A DNA stretch of 64,000 nucleotides from Antedon mediterranea (taxonomy: Eukaryota; Echinodermata; Crinoidea; Comatulida; Antedonidae): NCBI RefSeq assembly GCF_964355755.1, contig NC_092680.1:14359001-14423000 (forward strand). Direction: 5' to 3'. The notes under the pieces were generated by a model. It was not told where the DNA came from and searched no databases. It worked only from the letters and a program-made list of their open reading frames with translations. Positions 1 through 10,636 of this stretch are shown here, in pieces (the stretch's first letter is position 1; every line of letters begins with the position of its first letter). Made by a program: the position numbers and the translations under genes.

Positions 1-670
1 TAGTTGCTGATGTTAGGTATTCAAACATTTGGGAGCTCTAAATGCACATGAACATTTGCAATTATAACATATACCATTGTGGAATGAATGATATGAATTG
101 AGTTATTAATGAAAACACCCAAAATTGAATGCATATAGTAGTAAACACATTGTGAGTATTTTAATGGTATTTACATTAGGACGAAACCATATTTTATGAT
201 AACACAACATTGATTTTTAAAAGAACCACAACATTAATGAAAATTGTTTATGTGCATTTAGAAATGTTTTTAGATAATCTGGCCAAGGTAAAAAAAAATA
301 TTTGGAAATAAACAATACTGTAATCTTTCTATCTTAAAAGTTAGTATTTTTCACCTTAAATGATAATACTGTAGTACAAGCAGTTTATAAAGGACAAAAC
401 ATGTAGCTAATAATATGATTGACTTATTTCGGTTATTTCTCGGCCTCGGTATATAAATAATGATAATACCACTATTGTACAGTTACATGTTTTCCAGTTA
501 CTTTTTCATATAGTATATATACAATGTAAACTTAAATACAGTATTGTATGTACTGTATACAATACACAAATATTTACCTGAAATAAATAATAACTTGTAT
601 TTTCCCTCATATAATTTTTATAGATTATTCAAAATGTGTTTTTAAACAAATCAAGAAAGTGGGTTGAACT
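1..670. other. AT-rich non-coding stretch
   Basis: I see no exon, RNA gene or recognisable mobile element here. The sequence is strongly AT-rich with scattered stops in all frames. Confidence 0.5.
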
Positions 671-1021
671 CTTACCAGTTCATACACTCTGCTCACTGTA
701 TATTTATATAGATATTTAGTGAGGTATCTTTACCAGTTCATACACTCTGCTCACTGTATATTTATATAGATATTTAGTGAGGTATCTTTACCAGTTCATA
801 CACTCTGCTCACTGTATATTTATATAGATATTTAGTGAGGTATCTTTACCAGTTCATACACTCTGCTCACTGTATATTTATATAGATATTTAGTGAGGTA
901 TCTTTACCAGTTCATACACTCTGCTCACTGTATATTTATATAGATATTTAGTGAGGTATCTTTACCAGTTCATACACTCTGCTCACTTTATATTTATATA
1001 GATATTTAGTGAGGTATCTTT
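671..1021. repeat. 58-bp tandem repeat, six copies
   Basis: A 58-bp unit beginning with ACCAGTTCATACACTCTGCT recurs at 674, 732, 790, 848, 906 and 964. The copies are almost identical; the sixth has one clear change (CACTTTATAT for CACTGTATAT). Each unit ends in an AT-rich TATATTTATATAGATATTTA stretch. The near identity suggests recent expansion or ongoing homogenisation. No coding potential. Confidence 0.95.
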
Positions 1022-2518
1022 ATCTACAGAAGGAATACATATAATAATAGAAATTAAATGAAGACTGTAAATTAAAAATTAAAAAAAAATCTTTGAAATT
1101 GATTTCCCATGCCATTCACACCCTTATCAATGTTAGTGATACGATTATACATTTTTTTCAAAGCTTGACAATATTTATTATAATTGTATACTTTATTGTT
1201 TAAATGCGATTTATTTTTTATGTTTTTATGGCCACGGTTTATCGCTAACTTTGATCAGTAGGAACAAACTTACCCTGATAAATAACCAAGTTTTGAACAT
1301 GCTAATTTTGTTACTCAAGTAACTAAATGTTACTTGTGTACTGTTTAAACTTTAATTCAATATTATGGCTCCCAACAATTATTTTCTCTATTCACATCTT
1401 TCTTGTCAATGACTGTTGTTGGGGAAATCCTCTTTATCTATTGGAAATCCATTTCAAGGAAAAGCATTCAAATATACTGATTTACTGTGTGCATTTCATT
1501 AAAATCATATCTCTTAAGTGTATTCTATATTTACCCCTATGTTATTTTGTTGTCATTTAAAATATATAATTATATATTGGTCTATTTTTTTAATGGTTGC
1601 CATGACTTAAAAATGAGTTTCAATCATATTATGGTGACCCACCACACATTGTTTTATCTTTATAGTATATTTCATTTTTGTTCTCACTATTCATTATTAT
1701 TTGTATACAATGTATGTGGAAAACAAATAAGACAAACAAACTTTATTTATAATAATTTATGATTTTGATGTTCAACTATGTAATGCCTGCCATTATAGAT
1801 GTTTTGTTGTATCATTTTTTGTCTATATTACATTAGTTGACAGTTGTCTACATAATAAGTTGTATATATGGTTTTTTGATTTTGTTGATAGTTGTTTGTG
1901 CAATTAATAATTTTTGTAATAGTAAGTACAGTTAATTTTGTATCGCATGGGTGGGTTGTAAAGAAAAGGTCCTCAAACAATAGGAATTGAGGAACGGAGC
2001 ATTTTGTGATTTCAATTCTTTAATCATGAATCGTATCAAATAATGTAATAACAGTTTAGAGACCTTCAGTGTAAATGCAATTAACAAAGTGTGTTGTTTT
2101 TTAGGACCTCTAAGGACTAAAATGTTTTGTTAAATAAATTATAATATATTATTACTTTTCTTTTATAGACCTTTTAGCAGGTTCCATCTCTTAATACAAT
2201 ATTCTATATCAGATACATCTTAGAGGAGATTAAAATTATTATGACACCAACCATGGATTAATTTTAATTTTCCAACACGCTTGACTATACTAAAGTTCTG
2301 CTGCCAATCAAACAAACATGCTCTTTGTCATGTCTCTAACCACGGCCCGTAGAAATCGTATGCGCAGTCTGATTGTTCTATTGACATGTCATGTATGTCG
2401 TTACCTATGGCCTGGGATTGGCTGGCTATGTATAGTTGCGATACGTCACTAATTCTACTACTCAAGCGCTCGTTTTAAAAGTAGACGCATTTTACCATTT
2501 CTGATTTTTTAACTACAA
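1022..2518. other. Intergenic AT-rich DNA
   Basis: Short open frames exist at 1327-1762, but they are poor in composition, lack homology I recognise and have no splice context, so I do not call them genes. The last 180 bp (about 2340-2518) is less AT-rich and has an inverted CCAAT word (ATTGGCT), which could be promoter-like, but no transcript can be tied to it. Confidence 0.4.
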
Positions 2519-3239
2519 GTACTACTACTAGGCGTATTAATAGTAGTACTACCGTGTCTATATCCAGCCTGGTTCTTGTACTCCAATTAAGTACTACTAC
2601 TAGGCGTATTAGTAGTAGTACTACCGTGTCTATATCCAGCCTGGTTCTTGTACTCCAATTAAGTACTACTACTAGGCGTATTAGTAGTAGTACTACCGTG
2701 TCTATATCCAGCCTGGTTCTTGTACTCCAATTAAGTACTACTACTAGGCGTATTAGTAGTAGTACTACCGTGTCTATATCCAGCCTGGTTCTTGTACTCC
2801 AATTAAGTACTACTACTAGGCGTATTAGTAGTAGTACTACCGTGTCTATATCCAGCCTGGTTCTTGTACTCCAATTAAGTACTACTACTAGGCGTATTAG
2901 TAGTAGTACTACCGTGTCTATATCCAGCCTGGTTCTTGTACTCCAATTAAGTACTACTACTAGGCGTATTAGTAGTAGTACTACCGTGTCTATATCCAGC
3001 CTGGTTCTTGTACTCCAATTAAGTACTACTACTAGGCGTATTAGTAGTAGTACTACCGTGTCTATATCCAGCCTGGTTCTTGTACTCCAATTAAGTACTA
3101 CAGTACTACTAGGCGTATTAGTAGTAGTACTACCGTGTCTATATCCAGCCTGGTTCTTGTACTCCAATTAAGTACTACTACTAGGCGTATTAGTAGTAGT
3201 ACTACCGTGTCTATATCCAGCCTGGTTCTTGTACTCCAA
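2519..3239. repeat. 72-bp minisatellite, ten copies, each with a perfect palindrome
   Basis: The unit is 72 bp and recurs ten times (GGCGTATTA at about 2532, 2604, 2676 and so on to 3183). Copies are nearly identical, apart from an A/G change in the first and a 3-bp insertion near 3100. Each unit contains TACTACTACTA, the spacer GGCGTAT, then TAGTAGTAGTA, an 11-bp perfect inverted repeat that can fold into a hairpin. Because 72 is a multiple of three, both strands stay open across the array (about 205 codons on +, 230 on -). The encoded peptides are only the repeat translated. Confidence 0.95.
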
Positions 3240-5511
3240 CGCATTCGACATGAAACCACTGAATGTCGCAAGATGATTTAGTGCACATAATATCATCATA
3301 TTCGCCGTTCTACTTTCTTTACAATACATTTTTGTTGGTAATTACGGCGCATGCGCCGCTAAGAAGCCTTTTTTATTTTGTAACATTGTGGGCGGTTCAC
3401 GCTCTGTCATCAAGAGCCTGGAACCTTTGATCTCAAACTGATGCATATCCGTCTATTCATTAATCCATACACCAACTAGCTTAGAAAGAACCCGCACCAT
3501 TGAAATGGTTTAATGTATTTAAATTATATTTACAATCACAAATTTATGAAAGAAGTCGTATTTACATGTACAATTGTTTATTGTTTTAATAGTTTTTAGA
3601 TAAGATGCTTTTAATAAGCAAATATGTATGTGCTAACAATTTCCCATGCTCTGCCGCCTTCCAAGTTATTTGTATTTTATTTCTTAATAGAAGTTGATGT
3701 AAGATAAGCGTTTGTATATAAATTTCAACTTAATATTACGGTGGAGTTAACATGAATAAATGTATGTGTATATTGAATAATTAGTACTAGAATTTTGTTT
3801 CAAGGTTGTTAAAAACTTTTGGGACACTTCTATTAAGGGGCCCGTTAAGGGGATACTTTCCTATGAAAAGAACAAGGGAAATATATGTTGCAAACCACAA
3901 ATTCAGTGGAAATTGTTGGGTCCTGAAGATGTCCCTTATCAGGAGTTGTACGAGTATTGCACATTCGTGCTTGTTAAACATCTATATATTTGATTGGTTG
4001 ACTTTTGTGACATCAAAAGCTGGTAAATTGGTAGAATGGGGTGGATATACACATTGGCCAAATTCTCAAGTGAATTGTTAATGAGCCTAGACTTTGACCT
4101 TGATGACCTAACAAATGCAAACTTGCTCTTATACCAGCTGCACCAACCAAATTTGAAGACCATTCAAATCTAGTTTCCAAATAAAGTTGGACAGATGCAC
4201 AAAGATTTGGTGACTTAAGTAGTAAGATGCTACTGTTGAAAACCTTGATACTGGAGATTGACATGAATGTTTTTTGATAATTTAAATTTTGCCCCTCTAA
4301 GAACTTTCATTTCTTTAAAGCTTGATTTTCTATAAATGCAATTATAAATATTTAATTTTCTTTTCTTTTTTAACATTTTTTTTTTTTTCTTTAATAATAA
4401 TATATGCTCCAATGTAATATGAATGAATTTCCTCAAGTGATCAATAAAACCAGTCAGTCAATACTGACCCCCTGGACTTTGAGTCGAAATAATTGATTTC
4501 CATATTATTCCAACAAAAAATTGTAGTTTACCAAAAGAAAGGCTGAAAAGTTTGCTCTTCTTTCTTTTCTTAATAGAAAATCTGTAATTTGTGAATGCCT
4601 ATAATAATATCAATTAAATCAAAATCATTAAATCAATTCAATGCATTAATTGTATGCTAACTGCAGATAAACATTAAGATATGTAGGCATGTTGTTCTCA
4701 AATAAAATTAAACATGAAAACTGAAATACTGTGAATGAAAAGTGACTTATAAATAGGCCATTAGAATTCCCAAGAGTGAAAAAAAAAAAGATTTTTCTTA
4801 TAAAAAAGTGAAAATAAACTGTAAAATCTAACTAAAACCCATTGAATTTGAGTGAACATAAAAATAACATACATCATAACAACTTTAAACAAAAAGATTC
4901 AGCAAGCAATAATGAGTAGTAATAGGTGGCATCTAAAAAGCAGAATGATCAAACTAGCTACAGCCACAAAGAAACACAAAATTATATTTAACAATTTTAC
5001 AACAATACATGTAGGTTAAAAAATACAGTATATACAGAAATGTAAATAATCATAAAATTACAACGTATGTACTGCAATAATTAACAGCGATGAATTAACT
5101 CAAACAAAATAACAAAAACACATAAGTTCACAAAAATCGCTAAAAACAAATTTGAAAGAAGTAAGTTTGGTTTTTTTTTCAGAGGCGGTGTGACCTCCGT
5201 ATTGACCTTTAAGTGCATAATTAATGATGAGTGTCAAACAACATGGCGATAAACTGAACGGTAAATTAGCGACGCCCTTATCTGTATATCATATTCGGAA
5301 CATGTTGTTGTAAAGTTAATTGTAACTTTGGGGTAAGTTCAGAGAATGTTATTGTATGTTCATATTTTTTATTCTTGGACCACCGTTAAAGTTTGTGATA
5401 TAAACAAAATGTTTTCTAGAGGGCTAGGCTAAGCTCGAGTCCAAGTCAAATCACAGCTTCCCTCCCTCCGCCGTCAGCGTTCCAGCTAGGATTTTAGGGC
5501 CGAGTAAGGTA
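3240..5511. other. Intergenic DNA, no supported gene
   Basis: Small open frames around 3787-4436 overlap one another on both strands and show no family motif. An oligo-A/T-rich stretch fills 4300-5150. Around 5170-5290 the sequence is less AT-rich after a pyrimidine tract plus CAG, which could be an untranslated exon, but nothing confirms it. Confidence 0.4.
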
Positions 5512-5616
5512 AACAGACGATCGGGTCCATGGACGATCAGGCCCAATGAATAAGATAAGACGATCGGGCCCAATGAATAAGACGATCGGGCCCAATGAAT
5601 AAGATGATCGGGCACA
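5512..5616. repeat. Tandem 22-bp GACGATCGGGCCCAATG array (left arm)
   Basis: About four degenerate copies of GACGATCGGGCCCAATGAAT lie here; each contains the palindrome GGGCCC. A related set at 6962-7050 includes words in the opposite orientation, so the two arrays flank the element at 5762-6607 as an outer inverted repeat. Confidence 0.8.
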
Positions 5617-5761
5617 AAATATTCTCGGAAAATAATTATTAGATTTAAATTCACAAAAATAAAAAAATAAGTATTATTATTAATTACCGAATCAGGTTTC
5701 ACGCATGTGCTATAGGCCTAGTATAAATTTTGTTGCGAGAGAGAAGTCAAGTTATAAAGTA

Positions 5762-6607
5762 CGCCGTGGTTAAGATTCCGGCACCGGAACTCAACTGCCC
5801 AGCGTTAGGGAATCCAACACGCTATTACGCATGCCCAGAGCGAGGTAATCGGCGACTCTATACATCTACAGTACAGACTAACAGCAAAGACACTACACTA
5901 TCTTTGCTAACACTCAGTGATGGATCAATTAATAATAGCTGCCCCACCACCACGGCGAACTAGCCTACAGTAGCCCATTCATATATAAACTTCATATAAT
6001 TATGAATTATAATTACATGACTAATTTTATGATTTTCAAGTACAAAATAAAAGATTTCATATAACGCATTATACTGTAATAACATGCACTCGTATACAAG
6101 TTGATTTGTTGACGGCAGCCGCCGTGCGGATATGATTTGAAAAAAAACAGAACTGTTCGGGAAGCCGGAGTCGCAACGCTACGCTATATTCACTTTCGTA
6201 CATTTCTTGAAATACGCAAGCGTTATGCCACTGGGTAGGCCTGTGTTTTTCTCCCGTTCCGAACTTCATACTTCCTCTGTCTAATGAAATTACAGCATTA
6301 CGATTCTTAGATAGATACTGATTCTTATAAATATATAATAATTATTTTAATGCGTAGCGTAGTGGTATTTTAATTATTTAATTCATGTATGGCCTAGGCC
6401 AAGTTTCATCCATCGCTCTCTCGCTCGCACAACGACTAACTAGGCTACAGTAAATCCCTATAACAACGTCCGACTCTCGGTGGTGTGGTGCGCGGTCTGT
6501 GGCACTAGGGCAAGCTATAATTACTTCGCTCTGGGCATGCGCAATAGCGTGTCGGATTCCCTAATGGTGGGCAGTTGAATTCCGGTGCCGGAATCCTAAC
6601 CACTGCG
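5762..6607. mobile_element. MULE-like non-autonomous transposon with long TIRs
   Basis: Bases 5762-5850 and 6518-6607 form a long terminal inverted repeat of about 88 bp at roughly 90% identity. Shared blocks include GATTCCGGCACCGGAA, CAACTGCCCA, TTAGGGAATCC and GCATGCCCAGAGCGA. The ends are flanked by TATAAAGTA (5753-5761) and TATAAAATA (6608-6616), a 9-bp target-site duplication with one mismatch. Long TIRs plus a 9-bp duplication are typical of Mutator-like elements. The ~670-bp interior has no transposase frame, so the copy is non-autonomous. The superfamily is inferred from these two traits only. Confidence 0.75.
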
Positions 6608-6622
6608 TATAAAATATTGGCC

Positions 6623-6660
6623 AGGCAGGGGAGTTGTTATTTACTAGCAACTCCCTGCCT
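6623..6660. repeat. Short hairpin beside the MULE-like element
   Basis: AGGCAGGGGAGTTG is followed after an 11-nt loop by CAACTCCCTGCCT. The stem is 13 bp with one bulged G. It could be a tiny element remnant or a structured RNA site; no terminator-type U run follows. Confidence 0.6.
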
Positions 6661-6961
6661 AGGCCTACAGTACACTGTAAATCGAGCAAAAATTAAATAC
6701 GTGAATAGGCCTACATACAACACATATACACAATAATAACTATCAAAATCAATCAAATTTATTCATAAATCATTTGGTAAGAAATTATGATAAAATTAGA
6801 AAAATCTAATAATTTATAATTAAAATCTTAATTTACGCAAGAAAAGCACATTGACACTAAGCACTAGGCTACTAGGAATGAAATGTGGCACATTGTTTTA
6901 TATAAAACACAAAAGACTATCGGGGCTCAACGTGGTTCTGAAAACACTGGACGAACTGGTA

Positions 6962-7050
6962 AGACGATCGGGCCCAACACATAAGACTGATCGTCCGTGG
7001 TCCCGATTGTCTGTTCCCCGTTGGGCTTGACGATGGTCTTAACATTGGGC
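6962..7050. repeat. GATCGGGCCCAA array (right arm, partly inverted)
   Basis: Contains GACGATCGGGCCCAACA followed by inverted-sense copies (GATCGTCCGTGGTCCCGAT, GTTGGGCTTGACGATGGTC). The reverse complement matches the left array at 5512-5616, including AACAGAC and GGACGATCAG. More diverged pieces (CCATCAAGAAATGGGCTCGA, CTCAATGGGCTCAATCGCCC) occur at 7618-7700. Confidence 0.7.
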
Positions 7051-7060
7051 CTGATAGCCA

Positions 7061-8912
7061 AGTGTATTGTTTGTAAATCCGTTCCAATACAAAAAAAAAA
7101 TATTTGTTAATAAAATCTACTTTTATAGAGTTAAATGTTTTGTTTGTAATTTATTATAAAATGAACTACAGTACGGATCAGGTGCCGTTTTAGGCCACCT
7201 CTGTCGGCGATTGACGACGATCGGGAGGTGGAGTGGAGTTGGGCCCCATTCTAAAAATAAAGGGAAGCCGTTTACTCCACGAAATTGTATAATTGTCCAC
7301 CATAATATAAATTAAATCTGTTCTTACCACGAGTTTGTGATAAAAATGTAATATAATATTAAAGAATTATAAATATTTTAATAATAGTTTTATTTATCAA
7401 CATTAAAATGATTAATCCTTTTTATGTGCATATTTTCTAATGTACGTGTACGTGGTGTTTGTTGTGCAGATAAAACTAACTGTCAAAAAACAAAGACCTG
7501 TTTGTGCTAAACGGTGTAGCAAAAAGAACATAAGAATAAATAAAAGCAATCAACCACGACTGTTGCATGCTACACAGGATTCTCAGTCAGTGGGTCCCAT
7601 TTACGGTCAACGATTAAGACGATTGAGTCCATCAAGAAATGGGCTCGACCTTCTCTGTGATGGTTCCGATCCTCAATGGGCTCAATCGCCCATGGGTCCT
7701 GGCGACCCGGTGCTACTGCAATTTTGCACCACAATCTCTCGACCTTACCCAATTTAAAAACATTCACCTGTTGCGCGCAGTGGTGATTGTGAGTGACCGT
7801 AAGTCTCTCTTTTATTTAGGTGCAAAATTGAAATAGTGCCGGCGCTTCCCCCCCCCCTCCCCTCGTAAAAAAACGCGAAACACAGAGATCTCCATGTTTG
7901 GCAGTCAAAGTGTTGAAGATGTATTGTCTCCAAAAAACATGAATAATTATTAATAAATCAGACTTTAATTCGACCATTTTGCAGTTTTAATAAAGTTAAA
8001 GACAAAACAAACGTTTAATTTTAACCAAAAACCATTGTCTCACAGACAATTTAAGTATTACTGCTTTAATTAACACTTTTTTTAAGGTAAATCATTTTTT
8101 TTTTTCGATCCAGTTCTTGGTCAAAGTGAATATCTATTATGTGACATTAAAATGCATATTAAATAAAAAAATTGACTGTAAACTGTCCAAACTGAATTAT
8201 TTTGTGTAAATTTAAGCTCTATTATGGTATTGAATACAAATTGCATTAAAACCTTATCGATTTATGATTATGAGTTTGATTCTTTAATATGAAAACTGGG
8301 TGTTTAAGTATTGGTTTCTAAGGAAACAGAATCCCAATATTTATATAATTATTGATTTGTTTTTTGTCTTTTCGTTACGGTTATTGATGGTCGATAAGTT
8401 TGACGCACAGCTTATTGTTAAAAACATGTAGCTTTACTGGACTCAAGGTGCTGTTTAATTAATAAAGTTTGTATCTTTCGTTTTCATGTAAATTCTACTT
8501 GGTTTGGAACCCTTTTGGGATCTAGTCTTCACTAGTATTACTAGTATTATTCAAATTAACACATTTCTTGTTTAATAAGATGGATTTCAGTGGTTTTAGT
8601 TAGCTGGATCTGGTAAGTTACAATAATTTAATTTTGACGAATTAAGTTAAAGGTACCTGTATTTAATCAATTAAAGTTCTAGTTTGTTAGGTTTTGGAGT
8701 GGAAAAGAGGCATAGTTAAGAAATATTAGAATATGAGACAACAAACAAGCTTTCTTTTTGTAGATGGAGAAAGGTTAGGATAAAAGAATAGATTTTATAT
8801 TGGGGAATGGATAAAACAACAAAAGTAGGTGATGACAGAAAGAAACACTGAAATATCAGTTGGGGGTGGGGACGGGGATGTGAACAGCTGAATACTTCAC
8901 AAGAGACGCAAT
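7061..8912. other. Intergenic DNA with one dispersed repeat
   Basis: Holds degenerate GATCGGGCCC-type words near 7620-7700, a C-rich run near 7847, a copy of a dispersed repeat at 7910-8170 (separate entry) and otherwise AT-rich sequence. GATCTGGTAAGT near 8605 looks like a splice donor and might close an untranslated first exon of the downstream flippase gene; this is speculation. Confidence 0.35.
7910..8170. repeat. Dispersed repeat family R1, copy 1
   Basis: Shares ordered blocks with 24094-24425 and 61085-61300: GTATTGTC, AAACATGAA, AAATCAGACTTTAA, TTTAATAAAGTTAA, CAACCAAAAACCATTG, TCAGGTAAAT-like, TTTTTCGATC, TTGGTCAAAGT, CTATTATGTGAC. No TIR or coding frame is evident. The three same-strand copies suggest an old interspersed family. 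Confidence 0.75.
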
Positions 8913-8995
8913 GCAAGCACGTAAGCACAGCGCAAGTGAACTGTTGCTTGAGATTGATCAACTTGCTTGCGTTGTTGTGTCTACGTCCTTGCATT
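8913..8995. repeat. Imperfect inverted repeat
   Basis: AATGCAAGCACGTAAGCACA is mirrored by TGTGTCTACGTCCTTGCATT around a ~25-nt centre, giving an imperfect ~30-bp stem. Possibly a small palindromic MITE. Confidence 0.55.
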
Positions 8996-9175
8996 ATAGG
9001 AAAACAAATATCTATATTTAAAACAGTAGAATGAAAAATAAGCTTTTGACTGGGTGGTAGAAATTGTGGATGCAGCTAAATAGTCATAAAATTTGCTTCA
9101 ATATTATAGACTGATATATTATTACAGTAAAAATGTGTTATTCAAGCCTGGTTTACTATACAGTCAACCTACAGT

Positions 9176-9377
9176 CAGGCCTTGTCTTTTAAGGCGAGTG
9201 ATTGTGATCACTCACCTAACAAACTCCTAAACTGCCCTTGAGGTGTGCGATTTACAACACGCTTAAATTTGGTAAACTTCTACACATCAACATACAAACA
9301 GCACACCTACAGCATCCCTGAATGTATTGAGGAGTGCAATTTGTAGCACACCTATAATTTTCAAAAGACAAGGCCTG
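9176..9377. mobile_element. 202-bp MITE with 15-bp TIRs and TACAGT duplication
   Basis: Begins CAGGCCTTGTCTTTT and ends AAAAGACAAGGCCTG, a perfect 15-bp TIR. The direct repeat TACAGT lies immediately outside both ends (9170-9175 and 9378-9383). The interior contains a GAGTGATTGTGATCACTC hairpin and two GTGTGCGATTT-like words. No coding capacity. The superfamily is not clear from a 6-bp duplication. Confidence 0.8.
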
Positions 9378-10600
9378 TACAGTACTACAATAATTGAATT
9401 CTTTCTTTATTCATTTCCATATTAGTATTATGGCTGTGTTGGTATACAATAGTTATCACCACATTAGATATCACTTTTCTGTTAAATTGGGCCTACAGTA
9501 TTCCAAATACATTCAGGTGTGTTATATTTGATATACCATATCTATACTATAAATGTATCAACTGGTGTGATAATGAAAATGTTTTATAGAATACTGTACT
9601 GTTGAGCCTGTAATAAAAAACCACAAAACAGATCCATCTGAACATACTGTAAATTGTGACAATATAACCATTGACCTTGACTTAAGGATTCAAGTATTAT
9701 TTTCCAAGTCATGGGATTAAATTCTACTCAACAAAGATATGACAAGACAAGATAATAGTAGCAATGCAGCAATTTAAATATGAATATCAAATAGTATACA
9801 AATATAATAAAGTGAGGTCATGAGGTAAAGATGAAAGGTTATTTTCATATGAAATTTGAATGAAATCATAACAAATTTTCATCTTTCACCAAATTATTTG
9901 TACCAATTTACAAATATAAAACATTCATTATTTGTTTTATAACACATCTACATTACTGTGAATTATGTTAATGAATCAACATATCCAGGCCTTATTTTGT
10001 TTTCTATGTCTTGTATTTACGATTCCATTAATTGCTCAAAATCATAAAAACCATGTAAAGTTAATTTAGGTGCTTTTTTGGATCTACATTAGTACATATC
10101 GCTAGGCTCTCAAAAAATTGAGTGCGATTTTTAATGTTACCATACTCTATTGTTTTATGTCAATGGATTATCGCCATGGCCTGTTTTTTTCCTAACAGTT
10201 AATTTAATATTATGTGACCCACAATCGTCCAATCAAATTAAGATCTACTCAATACAGTAGATGTGTTACAACACATAAAAGATACTGTATAATATTAATT
10301 AAATACAGTGTTTTTGTTGTGTGTTAAATAATATAATTTGTACAGTGTCCACAGATGCTTGGTTAGTATCACAATATTCTTTTACATCAAAGTTAACAAT
10401 CACACTAGATTTTCATCACCATCAAAACAAAGCATAGTTTGACTAGAAATGGTAAATTCTGTCAATATGGCAATTATTATGGCAATTATTTTGTCAATAT
10501 GTTAATTAAAAGATGATTTCTAATCTGAAAAATGATTTCATTTGTTTTGTTGTACAGCTGGAGAAAAACTTAAAAACATACTTTTTTTAAACTTGCAGAT
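9378..10600. other. Region upstream of the flippase start codon
   Basis: AT-rich sequence with no exon I can support until the acceptor at about 10,599 (CTTGCAG). No clear TATA or initiator can be assigned, so the promoter probably lies further upstream with an untranslated exon. Confidence 0.35.
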
Positions 10601-10636
10601 TTGCCCTTCATAGCAGACAGAACTAACAGATTCAAA

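Noticed and set aside
1327-1762. Open frames of 77 and 91 codons
   Set aside because: AT-rich, Phe/Tyr/Ile-heavy composition expected by chance; no motif and no splice context.
2475-3171. Two overlapping 200+ codon open frames on opposite strands
   Set aside because: They are the 72-bp tandem repeat translated; period divisible by three keeps frames open. No promoter, splice or homology support.
3787-4436. Cluster of overlapping small frames on both strands
   Set aside because: No two agree with splice sites or a known family; mutual overlap points to chance.
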